This document shows, one piece after another, positions 1 through 11,087 of a stretch of DNA of 64,000 bases. The notes under the pieces are model-generated. The model was not told the origin of the DNA. It searched no databases and was given only the letters and a program-made list of their open reading frames with translations. Source of the stretch: Aurelia coerulea. Taxonomy: Eukaryota; Cnidaria; Scyphozoa; Semaeostomeae; Ulmaridae. Both the position numbers and the translations under genes were made by a program. The stretch is from positions 4,533,501-4,597,500 of the forward strand of contig CM076947.1 in NCBI GenBank assembly GCA_039566865.1, read 5' to 3'. How positions within the stretch are numbered: the first letter of the stretch is position 1; each line of letters starts with the position of its first letter.

Positions 1-1375
1 TTCATTATTATGCACCACTTTTCATTATTATGCACCACTTTTCATTATTATGCACCTCTTTCCATTTATTACATTTAATCTACACTTCATATCATGGAGT
101 ACCCTTCATATGGACTTGTCCAAGTCTCACTTTTTTCATCTGTCGATTGAGCCACAAAAATGCAAAAGGTAACGGGCGCTGCGGGGGATGGAGAAAAAAG
201 GCGGACGAGAAGGAGAGAGAAAACCTCTCCCACAGGACCAACCCCCAGAAGCCAGCCGAACCCTTGAACACTGCCTCACCACTCACCAAGGGCAGCAAAG
301 GCATGCCCCTCTACACAATCCCCACAATCGAAAGACACATATTCCAACTGCAAAGACCATACAGAGCAACACCCCCCCCGATAGGACAAACAACACCCAG
401 GAAACCAACTAGCCCCCAAGTAGGCCAATCCCCAAAGACGGCAGCCCATCATCCACTCAAATGGAAAGCAGAGCCATCTAAAAAAATACCGAGGGTGTAA
501 GGTAATTGTTTTCAAAAAAGAAAGCTTTGAGTTTTCAACGAAAGCTAAAGAACTCTCTTGTAGCAATTTCGTTTTTTTACTGGAACCTCTCTTTCTGCTG
601 CTTTGCCTAGCTAAACTAGCCCCTTCTGGAGGTGCAAGCAGGCCTTCTTGAAGTGATGTAGTGGTCCTGTAGTTGAATTAGGCCTACTACTAGCAGACAT
701 GATTATTGGTGGGTGGTTTGTTGCTGGCTGTATGTTTTGAACGATGGACTGCTCCGGATTTTGAGGACCCATAGATGAAGATTCAGTTACGTTGAGGCTC
801 TGTACCGCTCTCATTGCACGAGCTAGTAAATGCTTGACTTCTCCAACTTTGCTAGCACCACTGCTTTCTGCCATTTTGTCAATGCTACATGGCTCGCACC
901 TCGCTCGAGCACGTGCCGTTCTGCATCAGTAAATAAGGAGAAACTATGCCTCATAAAACTGTTTGCCTCATAATATGAAAGTTTCATCATAATGCCTGGT
1001 TTCATAAAAGTGTTTGCCTCAAAATATGAAAGAATCGTTTTCCCTAAAGATTTTGAAGTCTGCAAAGAAATGACAATCTTTGCCTAATAATAAGAAACTA
1101 TGCCTAATGATGAAAAAGCGTGCCTAACTATGAAAAAGTAGGCCTAATAATTGAAAATTATGCATAATAATGAAAAATTGTGCATAATTATGAAAAGTGG
1201 TGCATAATAATGAAAAGTGGTGCATAATAATGAAAAATTGTGCATAATAATGAAAGAATGACTAATCACGATGAATATGTACTGAATAACGAAATCAGAA
1301 TGCCTAATGATGATTTGAAATAATTTTAGCGGGAATGGCACCCCATACATTGCTTTCAATCTCATTTTCAAAACA
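1..1375. mobile_element. Non-autonomous DNA element with inverted subterminal repeat arrays (left end outside window)
   Basis: The first 60 bases are three copies of a 20-bp unit (TTCATTATTATGCACCACTT). About six copies of the same unit lie in the opposite orientation at 1140-1260, with more degenerate copies (TGCCTAATAATGAAA type) back to about 930. Inverted arrays of short repeats near both ends are typical of transposase-binding subterminal repeats in DNA transposons. The element would end near 1375, after GGAATGGCACCCCATA. Its outer left end and its target duplication are not visible, so no superfamily can be assigned. Confidence 0.6.
611..874 (-). CDS. Possible first exon or fragment of a transposon-encoded protein, unknown family
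   Basis: An 87-codon frame opens with a true ATG at 874 and lies inside the repeat-ended element. Its start (MAESSGASKVGEVKHLLARA) is predicted to be helical; the middle is Ser/Pro/Asn-rich. The frame stops at 611 and related coding-like sequence does not clearly continue, so it may be the first exon of an internally deleted element gene. I do not recognise a domain. It could also be chance coding in a short non-autonomous element. Confidence 0.25.
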   Translation of the reverse strand: MAESSGASKVGEVKHLLARAMRAVQSLNVTESSSMGPQNPEQSIVQNIQPATNHPPIIMSASSRPNSTTGPLHHFKKACLHLQKGLV

Positions 1376-1388
1376 TAGTTTTCTAGGG

Positions 1389-1595
1389 TATTGTTAGATT
1401 TCTATGTTCTTAGTTGATATATACGTTGACTGCTTTTCTTTCGCATCTAATATTTCCTTTAATTTCCTTAAATCTAAATCATGTCCTACTATTTTACAAT
1501 TCCTAAATTCTACTTCATTACAATATATACAATCATTAAACAACAAATTTCTATTGTATTGTTAGATTTCTATGTTCTTAGTTGATATATACGTT
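1389..1595 (+). repeat. 39-bp direct repeat pair
   Basis: An identical 39-bp segment beginning TATTGTTAGATTTCTATGTT occurs at 1389-1427 and again at 1557-1595, separated by about 130 bp of unrelated AT-rich sequence. This looks like a local duplication just outside the repeat-ended element. No coding signal is present. Confidence 0.8.
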
Positions 1596-1684
1596 CATTA
1601 AAACATGTCGCCTCGTTTGTTATTATGCTTGATTCAGTCTGGCAATATGAGGCTTTTGAAGCTTATGAAGCTTGATGTTCAAGA

Positions 1685-1785
1685 TGTAAGAATTGAGGGC
1701 TCGGGACTCTAATACAAGGCTTGAAGGCCCGAGGCTTGAAGGCAAGAAGCTCGAAATGCAAGGCTTGAGGCTCGAAGGGTCGACA
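1685..1785 (+). repeat. Short degenerate minisatellite (GAGGCTTGAAGGC-like)
   Basis: About eight imperfect copies of a 10-13 bp unit built on GAGGCTTGAAGG / GAAGCTCGAAATG run through this stretch. It is non-coding and small. The region from 1785 to 2650 holds no gene I can support, apart from a short (ATCA)n run at 2097-2118. Confidence 0.6.
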
Positions 1786-2655
1786 TATAGAATACTCTTA
1801 AGTGTTCATTTACTCTTCCTGACTTTTCAGATGCAGCTGGTGCACATTGAAATAATTAGATAGCTATATTTGGAGGTTCAGAGAGTTATGATCAAGTTAA
1901 GAAGTCATTAATATACATTTTAGAAGAAGCAAAGATGCTCCAGGCATTCCCTAGACTGATGACATGGTCATAGTTATTGCTATTAAAATACTGCCGGATG
2001 CTCCTAACTACAACTCATAATCAAACGCCATTATTTTGAAATGACTATGACTGCCCCGTTTTCGTTTAGGAAACCAATGCGGAGGAGAATTCGTAATCCA
2101 TCAATCAATCAATCAATCGAGCACAGTGATCGAATGATGCGAAGTTAGATGGTGGAGTTAGATGAAATACGCTTCTCTGAGGAAATGAACTTTTCTTCTC
2201 TCTGGGGAAACAAAGGACAAATAGTTGTGCTAGATGCATTCGAAAAAGTGTAACGGTAAGTCCATTTTTTTCTTTGGTTAACCTTGTTCTTGAGTGTACT
2301 TGCGATTCGGTCAAGATGTCGTGTAGCAGCTTTATTTTGATTTAGGCCTGAAAGTAGGGAAGTTTGCAATGAATAGATAGCAGTACTAGATATGTGGAAG
2401 TATGGCAACTTTACCAGATTCATCAAATTTCATGCATCAACTTAGTGAACAATGCGTTAATTGCTGTGCTACCTTGGTGAGTCACAAGAAAAGAAAGCTT
2501 CTCTGGAGTGAAGAGACTCTTAAATTTTTGCCTATTGTCTATGGTTGCAATTTGTTGAAGTTTAGCTGATGGCTATACGAAAATAACACTGTCCAATTTT
2601 ATGTATTCTTGCAATGCTACCAAAAGCTGAATAGTTTGCAAAGAGCAAAAGCAAA

Positions 2656-3776
2656 ATGAAAAAAATCCAATGTGAAATCACGCAATGTTTAGGAGAAGAC
2701 AAGAAGAACCTCTTCCAGCTGTACTTGACAAAAGATTTTCATCCAAAAGAGTTTTCCAACAGAATGAGCACTGGTAGCATTTCATCTGGTACTTTGACTC
2801 GCACATGCCTAACTTGTCATGGAATGTGCAGTCTCTTCGTCAGCTGGATCCTTGCATTCTCACAGATGATACCACTTGTCCTTGCGCTGCTGCCCCGGAT
2901 GGCCTTTTAAGTTTGTTGCCTCCCGTTGCTCCAGCCACAGTCGATGATGCTGGCCTCCCTGCTGCTGGAGATGCGTGGCATGAAGCCTTGCAACACCAAC
3001 AATGACCCTCACTGAATGCCAGCTTCCTTGTCCAACCAAACAGGGAGGCGGGGGCTCTGCGAGGCTTGTAGTTTCTTATTGGCAACAGAGGCCTAAGCTT
3101 GAGAGCATCACCCTCATGCGGTGGGTGATTGCAAACATGCGTATTTTCCACACACTCTTATTTTCCAACAAGCTTCCGATTGCGCGGGATGTTAAGGAGT
3201 ATCTTGCCTATACTGTTAAGGTCACGGAACTTGCTGGAAAATACGAGTGGGTGAGCGTCCTGAAGTTTGATGATGAGTATTGTCAGCTTCAGGCGACGTA
3301 TGCTTTTCCTTGGAGTTACGACTCCCCTCACCTCCACGAGGTTGCTCTTGTGCCTAGGCCTCTGTCTCCTGCTCGCTCAAGCTCAAAGCCAGCAGGCTCA
3401 GCCAATATGCCTCCATCTAATGGTTCATTCACCTCTCATTCTAGTGCTGGTCGCCCTATTTGCCGCAAATTCAATCCTAACCAAGGGTGTAAACTGCTCT
3501 TTCTTCCATGTTTGCAATAAGGAGCAGAATGGTAAAGTTTGCAAAGCTTCTCACCCATCATGTCGTCATCCTACCCCCTCCCAGTGGCTAGGAAAGAGTT
3601 TCTCTTCCCCCCTCAATAAGGCAAAATGGGACTTGGAACTTTTACCGGATGATGACAGGGATTTTTTGCTTGATGCTATCAACAATGGCTTTCAGATTTT
3701 GCCTGTGAATTCCACCCTGCCTCCTGCTGAAATGGAAAACTATCGCTCAGCTACTGCTCCAAATGCAACTTGCTGA
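2656..3776 (+). pseudogene. Degraded retroelement gag-like gene (DIRS/Ngaro-like)
   Basis: Coding similarity runs through several frames. A basic/aromatic core at 3090-3340 (RWVIANMRIFHTLLF ... YLAYTVKVTELAGKYEW ... LQATYAFPW) resembles the conserved gag-like region upstream of the reverse transcriptase in cnidarian and sponge DIRS/Ngaro-type tyrosine-recombinase retroelements. It is followed by a Cys/His-rich segment (CRKFNPNQGC, then FFHVCNKEQNGKVC and ASHPSC). The frame shifts near 3490, splitting that cysteine cluster, and an earlier shift lies near 3000. No reverse transcriptase or recombinase follows, because a LINE fragment begins at about 3860. The assignment rests on remembered family pattern and is moderate. 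Confidence 0.5.
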
Positions 3777-3859
3777 GGGTAATTATGTGATTTCCTCCTC
3801 AAAGCCTACTATTGTTAGTGCCCTGGGTACTGTGCCTAAAATAATTTGAAAAAGTAAAG

Positions 3860-4495
3860 GCCACGATACCTGTGTCGATTGTCGGATCCGAAGATGCTTG
3901 TAAAAACTTGAAAAATTGTACAACTTGTACAAAGTTTTCATCAAAGCTAGGAGCATTGAAGAGGATGAAGTTCTTATCAACAAATGTCCTTGAAGAAATT
4001 TATTATAAAACAATCATTTCAGGGATTACTTATTGTATATCAGTCTGGGGAAACTGCTCAGTAGCTTTGTTCCAGAGACTTGAGACAGTTCATTCAAGAG
4101 CTGCTAGACAGATTTTTAACTGCCAAGGGGCTATCCTGATGATGTTAGTCTGACTCGTGCAAAGTGGCAACCTCTCTCTTGCATTTACAAGCGCAGCATT
4201 ATAAAATGGATGCATAAGATTTACTTCAAACAAGCAGACAAATCACTTGAAGAACTATTTGAAAGAAATCTACAACAAAACTATGCAATATGGGACTCCA
4301 AATTCAAAATACCAAGATATAAAAAAGAGATAGGGAGGAACAGTCTCCAGTACAGGGGCCCATTTATCTGGAATATGATACCATTAAACATTAAATCAAT
4401 CGTGAACAAAGACAAATTCAAAGAAAAACTCAGAACCCTAAACGACTTCATAAAAATTGATATGATATGATATGATATGATATGAATAAATATTT
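3860..4495 (+). mobile_element. 5'-truncated LINE: C-terminal end of reverse-transcriptase ORF2 and 3' tail
   Basis: Translation from 3900 gives the familiar post-RT region of non-LTR retrotransposons: a leucine-rich helix (SSKLGALKRMKFLS), then IYYKTIISGITYCISVWGN and RLETVHSRAARQIFN. After one frameshift near 4125 the frame continues through a basic region to FIWNMIPLNIKS and KFKEKLRTL, the usual ORF2 end. The element ends in a short tandem tail, (TATGA)n at 4459-4484, typical of L2/CR1-type LINE 3' ends. All catalytic RT motifs are missing because of 5' truncation, so it is a dead copy. Confidence 0.75.
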
Positions 4496-4599
4496 ATACA
4501 CGAAAATAAACCCTTCAGCATCTAATAATACATATATACAATCTTATAAAACAAACAAACAAAAATAATTTCAAAGGCAATGTAGTATCTAAATTGTTA

Positions 4600-5225
4600 A
4601 TATTGCTGTTCTTCCAGGGGGTCGTGTTTTGAATTTAACGTTTTTGATCAGCCAGTAGGTGTGCTTTCAATTGTTTTTTAAAGCAACCGAGAGTTGAGGC
4701 CTCTCGTATATCAACAGGCGTATCGTTCCAGATTTTTAGAGCCGAATATTTGAAGCCCTTTTTTGCATGTTCTGTATTTAGTCTTGGGATCTGAAGATCA
4801 TGGCAGTTTCTTGTTACATAGCTTGAGTGCATTGATCTTAGCTCAAATTTATCCCAAAGGCTTTCGGGGCTTAGCTTATTCATAATCTTATAGGTCATAA
4901 CTGACCGATCAAAAGAAATAAGATTATTGACGTTCAGCCAATCACAGGACCAGTTGTCATTTAATCTGGCACTTTCGATTATCGACTGGGCTCTATTTTG
5001 TAATCGTTGGAGAGTTTCGAGTTTTCTTGTTGGAAGACTGCCCCAGATTACATCTGCGTAGCGTAGGTGACTTTCAACAATAGCGTAATATACACTACAT
5101 AGCTTCGACCTAATGATTTGGTTTTGGAAACTCGTTTTATTTAAGAGTCATTCAACTTTAACGCATTCAATATATTTACAGCTTTTGTTTTCCGAGGGTG
5201 GACTTCCAGATGCAGGACTGGAGCA
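4600..5225 (-). mobile_element. Second 5'-truncated LINE fragment, opposite strand
   Basis: On the minus strand the frame ending at 4635 reads upstream through typical ORF2 C-terminal motifs: SVYYAIVESHLRYADVIWG, LETLQRLQNRAQSIIESAR, MNKLSPESLWDKFEL, then SALKIWNDTPVDIREA and FKKQLKAHL. Upstream, past a frame break near 5150, more RT-proximal sequence (HPRKTKAVNILNALKLN) can be read to about 5225. It differs from the neighbouring plus-strand LINE in sequence, so these are two families whose 3' ends face each other across 4495-4635. It is inactive by truncation. Confidence 0.75.
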
Positions 5226-5229
5226 TCAA

Positions 5230-6400
5230 GTCAGTTGATTAGCAAATTGGTGCAATAATAAAAAGAAATGAAAAATACGAAGCAAACCAAAGCTAACCTG
5301 TCGGTTGATTTCCAATTGAAACTCCCCCAGTAATTTGCAACCATTGTCGTCTCCTTCCCAGTCGTAGTCAACTCTGAACTCAAGCATTTTATGGCGCTCT
5401 TTTTCGTAAGACAAAATTAAACGGTTGTGCAGTTGCTGTTGTTGCTGTTATTATCCAGGGAAAACTTTACACCAGAGATATCTAAAAGCTGCTACGATAC
5501 AAAAGTCGCGCTTTTCAGGGGAGAATACGTAAAGAAAGAGCTATTTATTGTAACACAATGCGAACACAGAATTGCGACTACAAAGACTAGAAATACCAGT
5601 GAGAAATAGTTATAAAAAGCGTGTTTTTTTCCTGATAATGGCCATGCATTGCAAATGATCACTGTTCTTTCGACACAGAAAAAACTGGCAACTGCATCTT
5701 AAAAAACACTAAACTTTGTACAATTATTTCAGAGTTTCTTGATTGATCGGACAATCTATGATCAATGTCATAAACAAAAACTATGATTTTGTAACATTAA
5801 ATTCTATAAGAAACTCGCTTGGCTCAGCTTGCAGTGCTAAAAGGTATGAATTATGATTTAGTTCCCCATACTGCTACATACTACTACCGACAATTTTCTT
5901 CTTGACACACAAAACCCGACAAATTTATCGTTTTGCAGCTCGAAGATCAGTAACAGAACTTCACATTTCCAACTGGGGAAATTTCTAGTGTAGAGCAAGG
6001 AAATGCAAAGTGTAAATTTCCCGTCTGGAAATTGAGTAGAAATTAGAACGCATTGTTCTCAACTGGGGAAATTAAAGGGAAATCAGAAAACATGGAATTT
6101 CCGTCATGGAAACTACTTGGACATGCCAGCGTTTCCCTTGCTAGAAATTAGGGGAAACTTACTCATTTCTTGCGGTGGCTGTCTAGGTGGCGGTGGCTGT
6201 CTAGGCTGCCTATCAAGGTAAGATTTGAACCAGTTTCCAGGGATGGGGGCAAGCATTATCATATGGCTTTAAAGTTATCGAAACGCTCCCGTTGAGCCGC
6301 AGTACGGAGACGCATTTTAGCGACATACGTTATAAATGTGAATTTCAATGAAGGAGAGGAGGGAGATACCTGCTACAGTGTGTACCTTTACGTAAAAAAA
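5230..6400. other. Gene-free AT-rich stretch
   Basis: I see no supportable coding region here. There is a CTGTTG-type run at 5431-5452 and loosely repeated GGGGAAATT / TGGAAATT words between 5965 and 6130. A 16-bp duplication (GCGGTGGCTGTCTAGG) sits at 6172-6215. Confidence 0.6.
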
Positions 6401-6404
6401 AAAC

Positions 6405-8034
6405 GATCACAACTTTATCAAATCAGAAGGGCACCCAGAAATGACGGTTATGCCAAAACATCCCAGGCAGTAAAATCTAAACGCCGCAAAGCACGCGGAG
6501 GGGACAAATGATGTCTGATTACGACTTGTTGGAAATGATACAGATGCGCAAAATGGAAACACGTGTTGAGGTTATGGCATTAGCTGCATCCTTACAGAAT
6601 GAGGGTAATTGCAGCCTTGCAGAATGTATTGCAAATAAAGGCAAAAAAATGTGTGGATAACGCCCTTGCGTTGTCGGTAGAGCTAGCGGAAGCTAAATAT
6701 AAGCTGGAGCGAGCCAAGATGACAAGGATGGAGATTCACGCAGCTGCCAGGATCAATCCTTGCATTGAAGGTTGTGATGGGGTGTGGATTGAGAGTGCAG
6801 AGCAGGTATTGCAGCAAAATCGAATCGATGTTTCTGTATTTGCTACAGCCGTGTATAACCTACTTAAAAATGGGCGTGGCAAATTCAGAAATATCTACCG
6901 GGTGACCCAGAAAAAAGTGACCCAACGCAATCTGTTGCAGAAAAAACAGTAAGTAGCAGAATGAAATATTTCAAACGTTGTTCTGTTGCTAAAAGACCAG
7001 TCTACATTATGAGTATTTTTCGCAATTTTTTTGGGCTCGGGAAAGTTTTCGAATTACGGATTTTGACGAAAAGGGCAGGCTTGAAATTCTCAAAAAGTCG
7101 TCAAAAACAGGGGATCGATTTGAAGCCATTTCAGATCTTCAAAACAACGAGGAGCGTGCTTCATTCTGCCTGAGAATATTTTCAAGTACCTAGGGACTAT
7201 AAACTTGCTCTAAAGACTTCCGACTGGGTTACCTATTCCCAGGTTGAAATGAAACACGCTCCTCGTTGTTTTGAAGATTTGAAATGGCTGTAAATCGATC
7301 CCCTGTTTTTGACGACTTTTTGAGGATTTCAGGCATGCCCTTTTCCTCGAAATCCTTAATTTTGGAAATTTACCGTGCCGAAAAAAATTGCGAAAAATAC
7401 TCATAGCATAGGCTGGCCTTTTAGCGACAGAACAACGTTTGGAGCATTTCAATCGGCCACTTACTTAATTTTCTGTAATAGGTTGAGTTGGGTCACTTTT
7501 TTCTGGGTCACCCGGTATATTCATGGCCCTGCAAATTGTGGGAAAAGTTTCTTGTTGAAACCATTGAAAGAGATGTTTTCAACATTTTCCAATCCTGCTC
7601 ACAGAACTTTCACATGGGTCGGTGTAGACGAGAAGGAAATCATTTTTCTGAATGACTTTCGTTGGAGTCTAGTCATCATTGCATGGGACACCTTTTTTAT
7701 TCTGCTTGAGGGAGACGTAACCCATCTTCCAGCTCCAAAGAATGCATGCAGCAAGGATATAGCACTCACCAGAGACACCCCCATCTTTGCTACTGCTGAC
7801 ATGCCAATTATGCTTGCCAAGGAATGGGCTATAGATGCTATAAACACCAGAATGATGGATATCAGATGGAAGCAATTCAATCTCTGGAGGGTAATACAGC
7901 AGTCCGAGCAGAAGGAGCTGTTGCCTTGTCCACACTGCTTTGCTGAGATGATCTTAAAGCACAAAAAAAGATGCACTATAACATACAATTTACAACAAAT
8001 AATAAAACACGCCCATAGCTTAGTTGAGATATGA
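6405..8034 (+). pseudogene. P-loop NTPase (SF3-helicase-like) gene, frameshifted and split by a MITE
   Basis: The 5' part (about 6405-6897) encodes a helical, zinc-ligand-like region (LAECIANKG, INPCIEGCDGVWI, NGRGKFRN). The 3' part (7516-8034) starts at once with a Walker A loop (GPANCGKS), then a Walker-B-like EIIFLNDFRW, a sensor-like PIFATAD, an Arg-bearing MDIRWKQF and a CPHC cysteine pair. This order matches superfamily-3-type helicase domains (as in parvovirus-like Rep proteins) and a large family of uncharacterised cnidarian and echinoderm proteins. A 618-bp palindromic MITE separates the halves at a TA inside a tyrosine codon. Further frame breaks lie near 6510 and in the A-run at 6644-6650. 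It could be a transposon- or virus-derived gene; it is not functional here. Confidence 0.6.
6898..7515. mobile_element. Palindromic mariner-type MITE, family 1 (CCGGGTGACCCAG ends)
   Basis: The left terminus CCGGGTGACCCAGAAAAAAG is mirrored at the right end, and the element is flanked by TA on both sides (6896-6897 and 7516-7517). The two arms remain complementary for about 240 bp further inward: translations of 6961-7173 (plus) and 7210-7452 (minus) are near-identical junk peptides. The 618-bp length, long arms and TA duplication fit a Tc1/mariner-dependent MITE. It carries no transposase. Confidence 0.9.
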
Positions 8035-8295
8035 AAATACATAGCACTTAATTGCACATGCGCACAAATACTTCTGGTAAGTTGACGCTGGTTGGAGCCT
8101 CGCTAGAAATAACCCCCTTTCAATTTGCCACACCCTTTCAGTATGACCACACCCAATTTCTGGCAATATTATTCATTTGTAAGAGTCTTAAAGCCCAAAG
8201 GATCGGTAACATTTAACAAAAGTTATCCTCTACAACAGTAAAGCCCAAGACTAATCATATAACAACAGCAACAACAACAGCATGAGTAATGTAAA

Positions 8296-9425
8296 TTGAG
8301 TACTGTCAACAGTACTCACAGCGGTACTCACTTTCTAAACTGTCAGAAATATTTGTCTTTAAATGGCAATTTTTTTTTGAAACACGTTACAAGGGTGAAC
8401 ATTAGGCATGTGTATCTGCCTTATTTGTCGAAATTGTCTAAAAAAGTATCAGTGGCTCACAATAGCAATTACTTCCAACATTACTCGCTTTTTGCCACTC
8501 TAAACAATATAAATAATATATTTTACTTACTGAAAAGTGAATAATGTTGGAAATATCATGAATATTTAATAAAATATTATATAAATATACCGGGTGAGTC
8601 AGAACAAACGTGGGGTGTTTGGCGGATTGTGACGTCCCTTTCAGCCACCTGATCGTAGTAAACCAACTTTTTTCTTGCAGCAAGAGGTTTCACTTAGATC
8701 ATAAGCCTTTCCCCATCGAAATCAGTCACTTGATGCATTAATCAAAAAATATTTTCTTCGTAACACCTTGTATGGGAGTTTTGCAAACTTATGAAATCTT
8801 TGATAGAGCCCCTTCAGCATTTTACACTTGCGAAGCTGCAGGTACACGTGGTATTATCAGGGGAGAATGAAATAGTTTCGCCCTGATACAGCGCGTTGAT
8901 CTTGTTGAAAGAAACCTCTTTACAACGCAAAGAAGCATGCATTTTTACTGTCTCTCAAACATATTCTCTTCGCAGGAAAAGTTATGACAAGGCATCCCAG
9001 GGGAGGAAACACTATGTCCGAACTAGTTCATTCTCCCCTGATAATACCACGTGTACCTGCAGCTTTGGCAAGGCTAAAATGCTGAAGGGGTTTTCTCAGT
9101 TTGCAAGACTCCCATGCAAAGTCTTAGGAAGAAAATCTATGTTAAATAATGCATCACATGACCGATTTGGATGGGGAAAGGTTTATGATCTAAGTCAGAT
9201 TTATGGCTGCACGGAATAATTTAGTTCACAACGATCGGGTAGCTAAACGCGACGTGACAGTCCGCCAAGCACCCCACGTCTTTTCTGACTCACCCCGTAT
9301 ATTTTTGGAAAGCTTTTTGAATGATGAATATGAATATTTAAAAATATTGAAGATATCGTATGACAATAAAGAATAAGAGATACATTTGTTAGTGAGTACT
9401 GTTGGTGAGTACTGTGACAATACTC
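8296..9425. mobile_element. Inverted-repeat element with AGTACT-rich ends, containing a nested MITE
   Basis: The left end (GAGTACTGTCAACAGTACTC, then AGCGGTACTCAC) is mirrored at about 9385-9425 (GTGAGTACTGTTGGTGAGTA, then CTGTGACAATACTC). AT-rich inner arms around 8520-8588 and 9300-9370 are loosely complementary. The centre is occupied by a second, younger MITE (8590-9297). No target duplication is obvious, so the superfamily is unknown. Confidence 0.65.
8590..9297. mobile_element. Palindromic mariner-type MITE, family 2 (CCGGGTGAGTCAG ends), copy 1
   Basis: The element begins CCGGGTGAGTCAGAACAAAC and ends with the complementary CTGACTCACCCCG, flanked by TA (8588-8589, 9298-9299). Inner segments are also mirrored, for example CCCCTTCAGCATTTTACACT at 8812 against a complementary block near 9075-9095. 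A second copy of the same family lies at 61699-62426. The last bases have drifted (CCCCG instead of CCCGG). Confidence 0.9.
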
Positions 9426-9659
9426 GCCCCCATAGCTCAGTACCTACAATTTCCATTTGTGTATCATATGGAATGTTCCCTGCTACAGATTTGGTTCCTA
9501 CTCCAATCAGGCATGATCAATTCATTTTTCTTTCAAAGTTTTACCACTTAAGATGTTACTATTCTCACTAATTCCAGGTATTAACACATTCACGAAAGAG
9601 CACTGGGTGTCAAGGGATGCTAAGCTCAACAACCATGTTTCCTTATCACTAAGGCTTCA

Positions 9660-10450
9660 CATGGGTACATTTTAATACTTTAACCGTTTCCCCTTATTAG
9701 CTATGATGAGATCTATACGTTTTTCTACTGATTCGATTGTTTTGTCTATTACAGAAATAGGTATAGCGTGTAATATGCGTCTGACACGAGCAACAAACTG
9801 TTCATAGGTTTCATGGGTAATGACCTGTTCCATCGTGACCTTTTCCAATGCTTTTACCGCCAAATGAAAGACATTTTCTATGGGGTTCACATCAGGACTG
9901 CGAGGTGGAATTTGTAGCAGCTTTGCCCCAAGTGATTCCCAGGCTTCACGGGCTGACTTACAGTTCTGGGACAGGTCACCATCTTGAATCCATAACCTCT
10001 CTTCTGTTTTTCCAAAGTCCCTCAACAGTCCTGGGAATGCGTCGCTCACAAACGATGTGAAATAGGCACCATCCATCTTTTGATACTGTGTAACAGAGCA
10101 GACACTATGGCCACGTGAAATACACGAGAAAGTTTACTTTTCTCCCTCCTGTTCCACATTTTGAGCCTCTGGAAGTGCAGCCTTTTTCCATTCCTTCGCT
10201 CCTTCTCCTCCAAACACGTGCCGTAGGACTGCTGCAAGTTGACAGGGGATTCACTTTATGCACAAAGCTCTTCCCATCCAAATAAAATGAAATCTCGTTT
10301 TTCCATACGATTATTACAAACTCTATTCACTGTTGACCTGGAGACACTGCATATTTCGCATATCTCCTTCACAGTCCACTTGCCTTCTTTCTTCAATTTC
10401 AAAATATTTGCACGCACTTTGGAATCGTATTTCCCCTTGAAAACCATTTT
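9660..10450 (-). pseudogene. Tc1-like transposase, frameshifted
   Basis: Reading on the minus strand, 10447-10260 encodes the N-terminal helix-turn-helix (KVRANILKLKKEGKWTVKEI, then SVSRSTVNRV). The next part, in shifted frames, carries the first DDE aspartate in an LDGKSFVHK-like motif and a WRRRSEG-type segment. The last 134 codons (10076-9672) give MDGAYFTSFV, the second aspartate in QDGDLSQN, and the acidic end PPRSPDVNPIENVFH followed by the family's usual C-terminal helices. At least two frameshifts between 10240 and 10080 break it. I could not pin down its terminal inverted repeats. It is a cut-and-paste transposase relic, family assignment firm. Confidence 0.85.
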
Positions 10451-10569
10451 GACAACTGTCTTTTACCAAACAGTGAACGCAATTCCCTAACAACATGGCA
10501 CTTGTCTTGCGACAGTTACTAATCCCAGTGGGTTGCCCCTGCCACAAAGCGGCTAGAAAATTAGCAGCA

Positions 10570-11085
10570 TTTGCTTGTTACATTCCCTGTTAATTCACAC
10601 TTCATAAGAACTATCGCCAGTTGAACGACATTTTTCGTTTTCGTAGAAGAAATCTCCTTTCCTCGATTGAAGGCAGAAGAATAATTTTCAAGGCTGTATC
10701 CCTGCCAAAAGATGGTTTGGAATTTGGCAACACATTTAACAAAGAAAGGCTCTCCAAATTTCGTAGACATCTAAAGCTGCATAATCAACGACAAACACAT
10801 TGGTAAAAGTGATACCTGGCTCTCCCACATGGAAAAAAGCAAAATGATAAGCCAGGATGTGCAGGAGGTTTAAGTGTGTCCAGTTATTACCCTCTATACT
10901 AAGTGTGCAGAATGTACCAAAATGAACAGCCTCGTTCCCATGTTACCAAAGTTTGACATTGTTCAATCATGAAGTAAATTTAACCGACAGGACTGCCCTT
11001 GACGAAAAACAATTCCTTCATCATGCAAATCCGGAATAGATAGGATAAAAGTTTATGAATGTCATCATAACTTTAATGTGCATTC
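10570..11085. other. Gene-free stretch
   Basis: Only short open frames on both strands and no recognisable motif. It may hold the decayed 5' flank of the Tc1 copy. Confidence 0.5.
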
Positions 11086-11087
11086 AG

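Noticed and set aside
1140..1260. CRISPR-like or centromeric short repeats
   Set aside because: Units are contiguous without spacers and mirrored at the other end, fitting transposon subterminal repeats.
6961..7452. Pair of similar small proteins on opposite strands
   Set aside because: They are the two complementary arms of a palindromic MITE translated in mirror frames.
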